43,605 nt of DNA from contig NW_003546346.1 in assembly GCF_000090795.2 (NCBI RefSeq), positions 209,008 to 252,612 of the forward strand, written 5' to 3'. The notes beneath the pieces were generated by a model. The model ran no database searches. It was not told the origin of the DNA and saw only the letters and a program-made list of their open reading frames with translations. This document shows positions 32,706 to 41,100 of this stretch, in pieces. Origin of the DNA: Amphimedon queenslandica. Taxonomy: Eukaryota; Porifera; Demospongiae; Haplosclerida; Niphatidae. Numbering within the stretch: position 1 is the stretch's first letter; each line of letters starts with the position of its first letter. The position numbers were made by a program, and so were the translations under genes.

Positions 32706-33419
32706 AGATATAAAGTAACCTTATCCCTCAGTATGTACATGAGGGAATTATTTTTTGAGCTAGGGTAGTTTACAGTTAAAACCTATTTATTTCTGGTACC
32801 CTCTTTCTTCTTTAGTTCCTGTATTATAAGAGGGAATATATTATGAAGAAGACATCCTAAACATTGAAGCATAAAATGGTTAATACAGATTATGGATACT
32901 CAAAGTATTCATGGTCCTTCACACTTTGCATAATTGCTTGAACTAATTTAATAGGAAATTTTACTACATACCTGAAAAGTCTACTAGGACCAATAGTATA
33001 AGTGTGTGGAGTTGCCATAAAATCTCATGTATTTAGGAGACAATGAATATATTCAAAACCACCCCCATCAGCTAAAGGTGGAAAAGCTTCAAGTACTTTT
33101 ACTTGCAATATCCCATTCACTTATTTTTGGGTATGTTGCTATATCCCAGCTTGATTTCTTGGGAGACTCTCCTTATAGAAGCATGACACTGGTTTAACAT
33201 AAACTATTTCATGATGCTTGTTAAGCATACATTCTGTGGTGAAACAGTATAAATTTTGAGTAACTGATGTGCCTTAATTTACTATTTGTGAAAATGCGTA
33301 GAGCCAAGAAAAATTCTGCAATTTATATTTATAGAAAGTTGAAATGACGTATTTAAATAAAAATATTAATTTTTGTTGTCTATAGTATGTATGTGGGCAA
33401 TTATATTATTTTTCTTTTA
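32706..33419. other. No gene seen
   Basis: AT-rich intergenic DNA without recognisable coding or repeats. Confidence 0.4.
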
Positions 33420-33690
33420 TCCCGACACACACAATCAGTTCTGTCTCATCAGATCCTGAAGAAAATGCAAGACAGTTTGATGTAGAGATTTTCACTGTCA
33501 CATCACTCAATGCTACTAATGCTTCCTCAGCCTGCTGTATGAAGAAGTAATAATAGATTGTCCTATATTATATTGAACCTTATTATTATTCAATAGAGAG
33601 ATACAAGTGTAAGCTGAGAATATAATAATATTAGTTCAATTGAGAAGCCATCTACTGGTTTTATCTGAATCAAAGGTATCTGTGATATTC
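33420..33690 (+). pseudogene. Decayed copy of the USP47-like exon found at 43225
   Basis: After a CA-rich tract as at 43203-43224, this segment reads TCATCAGATCCTGAAGA, parallel to TCATCAGATCCTAAAGA at 43234. It continues through SSDPEENARQFDVEIF and, after stops and gaps, GAGATACAAGTGTAAG and CCATCTACTGGTTTTATC, matching the VQVDKRITF and PPNGFIV parts of the live exon. It is broken by stops and is a remnant of a second gene of this family. Confidence 0.65.
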
Positions 33691-34567
33691 ATTTTGTATA
33701 CATGTACTCATCTTGCGAAATATTTAATTTTTGGAATGAGCATTTTAATGGTCTCTGTATGTTTTGAAATGAATTGAAGTTCTTGCAGGGTTTGCCACAA
33801 AGCATGCCATGTAAGCTAAGCAGCATGCACAGTATATAACATTTGAAGCAACTTTTAAAATTCATAAAAATCCAAATTTGATTTGAATCAGCTCAAATTT
33901 TGGGGCAAAATACAAGCATGTATATGCATTAGAAAAATTATTTCAATGGAGAATTTTCTCCTTGTGATTTTGTTAAATTACCCTGTAAATTACCCTGTAT
34001 AGTACAGGGTCTTTGGCCCAATTTTTGAGCAACTTGACAATTCACTGACAAGAAACTACGTGTATGAGCACTATGTAAAAATCATATACAAAGCACTGAG
34101 TGCATGTATGCATTTAAATATTATAGTTTCATCAACTAAAGGAGATGCATGCATTGGTGTTAAGAAATAGGGGCCCTGATGAAATTCTTAACAATTGCTT
34201 CTTAAAATATTATGTATCATACTGAACAGATCTATGTACAAAAATATAAATCTGACCACATCAGAGGATGATGTTATTATTATATGATATACATGTAGAT
34301 TTTATTTTGCTTAACAATGTTTAAAAACACATTCATTCATGCATGACTTGTGGGATTTGCCTCCCGGCCCTAATGCAAATTTTATTTCTACCGTATAAAA
34401 CTATATATTCATATACATGTGTACAATAGCCTTGATGTTCATATAAGTTGGCATTTCATCACGTTATCTTCATGGATATTACAAGTATTAATGAAGTGAA
34501 CACATGCGTACATTGTGTATTCTCTTTTTATATCGACATAAACTCATTCTATTTTTTTATTATTTAG
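33691..34567. other. No gene; a dispersed repeat copy
   Basis: About 33845-34060 is one copy of a roughly 200-bp repeat with GAATCAGCTCAAATTTT, then a GTACAGGGTCTTTGGCCC-like word and TTTTTGAGCAACTT. Related copies lie inside the second intron of the cupin gene. Confidence 0.5.
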
Positions 34568-34961
34568 GAACAAGGATAAAAAATTAAGACGAAAGACAGA
34601 GGGAGTAAGGTCAGTATTCCTTAATTTGATCTTATACTGTAACATATGTATAGTCAGTTAATAGAATGGATTAGCTTGATTGTGTACATTTTTGGGATTT
34701 TTAAATACGTTGTATATGAATTATTTTCACTTTTTGTGATCAGCTATAATCAAGCACAAATTACTTGTTTCTTTTATTCTACATGTACTAATACGTGTAT
34801 TTATTAATGTTGTACTTGTAGTATACCACATAATTACTAATATTATATTTGTTTCTTGCTGTAGGTTGACAAAGAAGAGGGAATTTAAATCACAACTGAC
34901 TGAAATTAGTTTCATGTTTATGTTATTAAAAACTAATTTTTCCAATTTAAAAAATATATAG
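34568..34961 (+). pseudogene. Possible last exons of the lost USP47-like relative
   Basis: Two exon-like pieces with good borders: 34568-34609 (preceded by TTATTTAG, followed by GTCAGT) and 34865-34961 (preceded by TTGCTGTAG, ending in TAG). Joined in phase they read NKDKKLRRKTEGVRLTKKRE followed by FKSQLTEI, a very basic tail. Position and composition recall the basic C-terminus of USP47 proteins, and the piece lies downstream of the decayed USP47-like exon in the same orientation. The match is weak. Confidence 0.35.
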
Positions 34962-35132
34962 TCTAATGTTATGCTCTTAAATTTAGTAGCTATAATAAAG
35001 ACGTGATAATAAAACTAGTCCTCGCCTACGCAAAGCTGGGCGAGGCCAACAATCCATCTTGTATATATGTCTGCTTCACTCTCATTAAGTATAATTAAAC
35101 TTGTATGGTTAATTAATGTGTCCACACCTAGA

Positions 35133-37535
35133 ATGGCTTCAAACTTAGAGGTTGGAGAGAAGGTGAACAAATGCTTATTTCCTGTATAGGATTGTTGTTT
35201 GTTACAGATTGAATCATTTTTTACAATTACAAGGATTTATAGCAGTCAAGATGGTGAGTCACATTTTGGAACTGTGAAAATAAAAATGAAAGGAAAAGGT
35301 CAGTGTAGATCTACAATAATTACAAAGGCAAAATGTGCTAAACAGCTACTTCATGACCTGAAGTTTATACATACTTTTAAAGTAACTTTATAAATTTAAT
35401 TTTGATCGGAATCAGCTCAAATTTTCTACACAACATAAAAATATGTATATACCGTCAAGAGTAGATACCGTATAGTAAGAAATTTTCATTGCCAGAAACT
35501 TTCGTTGTCTTTTCAAGCTGGCTTAGCCGCTTTACAAGATATTTTTGTTGATTTATTTTTGTTTTGCCTAACATAAATTTTCACTGCCACGTCCACTTAA
35601 TTAGTGCCACATGTATGGTTTAAGATGAATGTCTTTGGTATATACAGAGGCGTCGCTGCCTAAGGGGCAGGTAGGGCAGTTGCCCCACCAATAATAAATA
35701 AATTAATGATAAAATTACTTTATAAATGTCTCCTTTATTGTCCGGAAGGGATTGAAATTATTTTGAAGATCCGTAGCCATTTTTTATTAAAATTAGTTAT
35801 TAATTCAAGTTAATTCATTTAATAACCATCCAGGAAAGACTCAATCACTGCTTACTTCTTCACACACACGAACAACTGACTCATAATGTAGAAATACAGT
35901 CGGTAGTTAAGCAATTTATTGCTGGAAATGAATGCCATTATGAATTTTGGGCGTCAAAAGTTAATTAATCAATCAATTAATTGACCAAAATTGACCACAC
36001 CCATCATGAATATTGGCAAAATTTTTCGCGTGCTTCACGTGTGAAAAGGTTATTTCTCCTTTATAGACCTATAGTGCTCTACCAATCTTCAAGGCCAGCG
36101 ACGCCCCTGATATATGGTTACCACATTTATTAAGACATTCTGAACCCATCAGTTGGAGAATAACTGCCTTTTGTGTCAAGCCTGATGATGCCACAGATTG
36201 CTATGCCGTGGCTGTAGTGAAAAGAGGATTTGGTGTGGGTCAAAAATTTTAGTTAGATTAAATTTTGTCTAAAAGTTTTGTTCAAAATTTTGGCCAATGA
36301 AACAAACGAAAATTAGCACTAAATGAAAATTTTCTGCTATGTGGTATATGTATCAAAACATTGTGAAAATGGAGATTTTTTGTAGTCATTTTTGATAAAG
36401 AACCCTGTACTACCGTATAGTGGGAAATTTTTGGAGGGACTACAATTTGGTGATTGGCGAATTTTAGTTTGGCGAATTTATGACAGTGTAGCTATGTGCC
36501 ATTGAGCATGCATATAGTGGTTCATAATGGCGGATTTTATTTTGGCAAATGGCTATCAAAACACCAAATTCACCAAATTTAATTCCCTCCAAAATTTCCC
36601 ACTATACGGTATATTAGGTTTTTCTCTAGATTTTTGAGCATCTTTAAAAATTCAGTAAAAATTAATTTTGATTGAAATCAGCTCAAATTTTCTACTCAAC
36701 ATAAGAACATGGTATAATTATGATTCATACAAATTATTAAAGCAGAAATTTCTTTCCTAACTATTTATGATTAAAACCCCTGTTATTGTAGAGGGTCAAC
36801 TCATCGGCCAGATTTTTAGCAACTTCATAATTTTTACCTCTGTATAATTTAATTCTGTGTTTTCCTCTTCCTAATGCTCTAACCTTTCTGTGCAGCATAT
36901 AAATGTGTACTGTACATATCAGAAAAATTATAAAAGTAGAGCACTATATCAAAAATTTTGTTGGAAACCCTGAACTGCATGTAAAATGATAATACTTTTT
37001 ATAGGCGACATTGGTTCAATATCGGATATAATACCATCAACTGGTCTTATGTTTAGAGAGACTCCATCTTCTTACAATTACTCATGGCACACAGCACCAA
37101 GAAGACAGTTCATAGTTAATTTGGATGCCAGTGTACAGGTAACTGTATCTTCTGGTGAGAAAAGAATTCTAAAAGAAGGAGAAGTGTTCTTTGTAGAGGA
37201 TACTACTGGTAAATTAATCTATAAGCAATGAGAAGAAGAATTATGACTATGATGTACATGTATGAAAAAAGAAATTGCAATAGAGGTTTTGATTTTCTTA
37301 ACGTGAAAGAATTTGAGTTTCATTTAAAAGCCACAAGGTTGTAACGATATCTTTATGTCAATGTACATTTTATTTTGTTCCACAAGCATGATGTCTGTTA
37401 TAGCTCCTAAGCTGTAATCATCATTCTGTGTTAATTATAGGGAAAGGTCATTTCTCTGAGTCAGTGGATGGTAAAGTTAGACGCTCAGTTTTCCTGCCTG
37501 TGCCAGATGATTACAAGTTACCTACTGACTGCTAA
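35133..37535 (+). CDS. Cupin-domain protein, 139 residues, four exons
   Basis: Exons: 35133-35162, 35208-35298, 37005-37208 and 37441-37535 (TAA); all introns are GT..AG and phases match. It starts MASNLEVGEKIESFF and continues ITRIYSSQDGESHFGTVKI, GDIGSISDIIPSTGLMFRE, YNYSWHTAPRRQFIVNL, EVFFVEDTTGKGHFSESVDG and RSVFLPVPDDYKLPTDC. This is the small single-cupin family, of unknown function, with WHxAPRRQ and EDTTGKGH signatures, found widely in bacteria and eukaryotes. Only isolated histidines remain of the classic HxH...E...H metal site, so enzymatic activity cannot be assumed. There is no signal peptide or membrane helix. Intron 2 is 1706 bp, swollen by two MITEs and repeat copies, against 45 bp for intron 1. 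The death-domain gene begins about 320 bp downstream on the same strand. The 10-codon first exon is the least certain part. Confidence 0.88.
35645..36109. mobile_element. hAT-like MITE in cupin intron 2
   Basis: Begins CAGAGGCGTCGCTG and ends CAGCGACGCCCCTG, a hAT-style terminus. Flanks are TA-rich (GGTATATA and ATATATGG), so an exact 8-bp duplication is not evident. 465 bp, no transposase. Confidence 0.78.
36411..36611. mobile_element. Tc1/mariner-like MITE in cupin intron 2
   Basis: Inverted repeats TACCGTATAGTGGGAAATTT at the left and the same, with minor change, read inward from the right; both ends start with TA. The interior has repeated TTGGCGAATTT words shared with MITEs at 12041 and 41631. 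It interrupts a copy of the CAGCTCAAATTTT repeat. Confidence 0.88.
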
Positions 37536-37678
37536 CTAATTTTAATTCATATTTTAAATTTTTTTCAATAGAAATTATTTTAATTTAAATTTAATCAGTC
37601 TAGATAGTCTTCTGGATCACGGATAGTTATCTATGTCTGGATACATTATTTGTGTCACTAGCTATAAAATTCAAATTA

Positions 37679-37684
37679 AAATAA
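37679..37684 (+). promoter_or_regulatory. Likely polyadenylation signal of the cupin gene
   Basis: AATAAA about 145 bp after the cupin stop codon and before the death-domain gene. Consistent with a 3' end here, though the motif is common in AT-rich DNA. Confidence 0.4.
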
Positions 37685-37852
37685 AATCATTCATTTAGCC
37701 CTACCCACTCTGGTTGGAATGTGGATCGAATCATAAAAGAGCGAGATAGTTTCCTCTATTGTTGTTCCAAGGGTCTGGCCTCAGGCTCAGGACTGTGACT
37801 ATGGCCACTTGTCAAACTTGCTTAGGCACAGTTTGAATGATGACGAAAGATT

Positions 37853-38153
37853 ATGATTTATTTCTGTTCTCTAGTAGGTGTTGATGAGCTTGTTGATGTT
37901 ATTGACTTATTGAAGAAATGTGGTTTTCCAGAAACAAAATGGCACGAGCTTGGACTGAGACTTGGACTAAGGAAGAATACACTGGATGCTATTGAAATGA
38001 AGTATCGTGGTGATGTGTATCGTTGTACGACAGAGTGCCTCTCCCAATGGTTAAGTAGAGCTGATAATGTTGACATTAGAGGAGGAGCCAATTTAGACTC
38101 ACTGTCAGACACTCTTCGATCTATGAATGAAACTGCTGTAGCTGAGAAGTTAC
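37853..38153 (+). other. Death-domain exon
   Basis: Encodes DELVDVIDLLKKCGFPETKW, then HELGLRLGLRKNTLDAIE and later CLSQWLSR, the helix pattern of a death domain (W-x-x-LG-LGL-xx-L-x-x-I; C-LxxWL). Death domains bind other death domains to build signalling platforms. The exon ends in phase 1, as do the next four, so it can be joined to different downstream exons without changing frame. Confidence 0.85.
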
Positions 38154-41100
38154 GTGAGTTAACCACAACTGTGTACTGTAATTATGTTTTTTTATCATAG
38201 AACATCATGTTCTTATTAATATTTTTAATAATCGTCATACTGTCCTGTCTCAGTCTCTTTGTGATTCTGTTGGTATTGCTTGGTTACTTTACGCTGAACA
38301 TATGTTAACACAAGAAGCAGTTAGTAGAGTGGTGTCAGCGAGGCCCTCTATTCCTAATCAACGTGAGGCTCTATTAACTGCTGTCAAAGAAGCTGTTCAA
38401 ACTGATCCCAACAGTTTACATACATTTGCTAATGTATTGTGTTCGATAAGTACTAATATACAACTGGGACAAGCTATACTGGATGATATTAGTGAGTACA
38501 ATAAAATCATCATTTTATCCTTATGTTATGAAAATAGCTGTTTAGTATATCATAGCTATAGTGTTATGTGTTTATAGGTAAGTATTTTCCTACTCCTGAA
38601 GTTTGTTTGACTCCTGAAACTCTTAAGGATCATGATATAGTTTCTCAAGGTTATAAATAATATGAAATGATAATTTATTCATTAATATCTATAGATAATG
38701 CAAGTACTAATGAAACTACTAAGATACCAACTATTACACAATCTGGTATATATTTATTAAAATATAGTAGAGTAGCAGGTTATTTTTGTGGCTTGGGGCA
38801 TATCATGATTTTAAAATCCATGAAGTCAGTGAGTTGGGAACTGTCAACCATCAAATTAATTGACACCACAAATTGACCCACAATGAAGTACAAATTATGA
38901 TTAGAATAATCCAAAAATAACCTGCTCTATGTACTTTTTACACAATTGTCATACAATACTCTTAATGCCATTTTAAAAATATTACATGTATATCTGTAGG
39001 TAATACTAATACTGAAGGTACTAGTAATTCATCTTCTGTACCATTATCATCACAAGGTACATAGTATTGATATATTGACACCATTATTGCAAATGTTTTG
39101 TTGTAGTTGAAGTTCCTGTTCCTAAGCATTTATTTGTGGAGTTTAGCTCAATAAGAATTTCTTACACAAGGATGTTGTATAATGCTTGCAAGATTTTGAA
39201 AAGAAATTTAAATGTTGATGACATCAAGGAATTCCTCTCTTGTTATAGCAGTCTTAGTAAAAAAGTAGAACAGTGTTCCGATGTTTCTAGTATCCTTCGT
39301 CATGTTAAAGATGAGTGTTCACTGACTAATATTACACTACTTCATAGCATAGTAGAGGAAATGAATATCACTGAGGCAGAAGAACACATTGAGGCATATA
39401 AAGTGGAGTTGAATAAATTTTACAAATCAATCTCAATTAGTCTTTGTCTTGAAAAGAGATTCGATTCTGTTTCTCATCTTCAATGTGAAATAGCTACATT
39501 TATCTTTGATTGGGAGCCTGAGGAACATATGCTGAAGGATATTAAGGATATACTTTCAAAAGTATCTGGTAAACTACTGATCATTAAGTACATTGAGTCC
39601 TCCACTTCAATATCTGTCACTTGTTCCTTTCCTTTCTCTGATATTGGGTTTACTGTATTGAGGATGATGGAGAATATTCATATACTAATGGGACAAGGGC
39701 TAAAGAAACTGACTATTGGTAACTTAACACTATGGAGGAGACAAGATGTTAGACAAAAGGTATTAAAATGAATAGTAATGTTTGAATATTGTTTTTTTTG
39801 AATATTGTTTTGTATAGGAACTAAAAGAAAAAGATCAAGACCTAATGCAACAAACTGAGGTCAGTCCATAATATTTTAATTTTTGTTACACATGTCACAT
39901 ACATGAATTTTATCAAATAACTGATTTTTGCAGGTTATTTCTTATATTTTATTTAATGAAGCTGAGTACAGACTAAGAGATAGTATTTGTAGCAAAGAAA
40001 AGGTATGTCATACTACTGCACTGTGCATTGCAGTATTGCACTTATAATAGGAAATAATTGAATTGCAGCAAGAACTATCAATATTGGAAGGATTGACTAT
40101 ACCTAAAGTTAGCTTATTACACTATTGTGTATAGTATGAATATTTGTAAAAATTTTAATTAATTTTGCAGATTTTTGTCATATATTTTTATAATTATTCC
40201 AATTATTAGAAAGAATCATTGTCTGTTTCAAGTAAAAAAGTTGAGGTATAGATATACTGTACTGCTGGAAACATTTGCAGAGAATTAAATTTTGCGAGTT
40301 TTGAATGCATTCAAAGACCTAAATTTTAAATCCGTAAATAATAATATTTATACATTGCCTCTGTATTAACTGTTTCAATCTGCAATTTAAGTTTTTTCAG
40401 GAATTGCAAAATTTTTCTCTGCAAAATTGAATGGCTGTACAGTATCTCACTAGTTTGTATTTATCATAATAATTATTAATAGCAAGAACCACTTGATGAA
40501 GAGTTTACTGTATTGTGCTCTCAGTTTAATGAGTTAAAGGAAGAAAACAAAAAATTGTCAGACAAATTGTCAAAAATGAAGATTGATTATTTGAGGTCAC
40601 TTTCTAGTAATAGTAGTTCAGGTTAGAGCATAGTAATATAATTCTGCTATTAATTATAATTTTTAAAGCTGTTAGCAAAGTGAGAAGAGGAATGGCCTTT
40701 GAAATTGATGACTGCAAATTTCATCTTGAAGCGATGACAATTCCAGACTATCAGCCATTAGTAGATAATAAAAAAGTAATAGAGCAATTACAAGAAAGAA
40801 TAACATTAATGAATATGGAACTAATTATTGAAAGAGAATGCAGTGAAAAGATTATAAAAGGTTTTATTGACGTGTATGTGTCATTATTTTATTGTTAATA
40901 CTTGAATAGGTTTGAAAGAGGTTGAGGATAAGAGACAAAAACAAAAAATGGAAGGAGAAATGTGTAAAGTAAGAGTAAGATAAGCAAAGTAGATGTACAT
41001 GTATGTATTACTTTTACTGTACAGATTGAATTATATTGCAACCACCCTGTTACTGGTGAATCAATGTCAACATTTAAAGTACATAAAGATGAATTACTAC

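Larger units (their letters stand above)
35396..36840. repeat. Copies of the CAGCTCAAATTTTCTAC repeat inside cupin intron 2
   Basis: GAATCAGCTCAAATTTTCTA at about 35410 and GAAATCAGCTCAAATTTTCT at about 36675, with downstream TTTTTAGCAACTTC near 36815, mark partial copies of the repeat also seen at 33845-34060. Between them lie two MITEs. Near 36150-36230 the phrase WRITAFCVKPDDATDCYAVA is readable, perhaps a scrap of a transposon protein. Confidence 0.5.

Noticed and set aside
36120..36232. Additional cupin exon
   Set aside because: The readable phrase WRITAFCVKPDDATDCYAVA does not belong to the cupin family and sits amid repeats; more likely a transposon protein scrap.
37005..38153. Fusion of the cupin and death-domain genes into one reading frame
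   Set aside because: A donor-like GTAAAG in cupin exon 4 has the right phase, but using it would remove the conserved C-terminal end of the cupin, which instead runs to a clean TAA at 37535 followed by an AATAAA.
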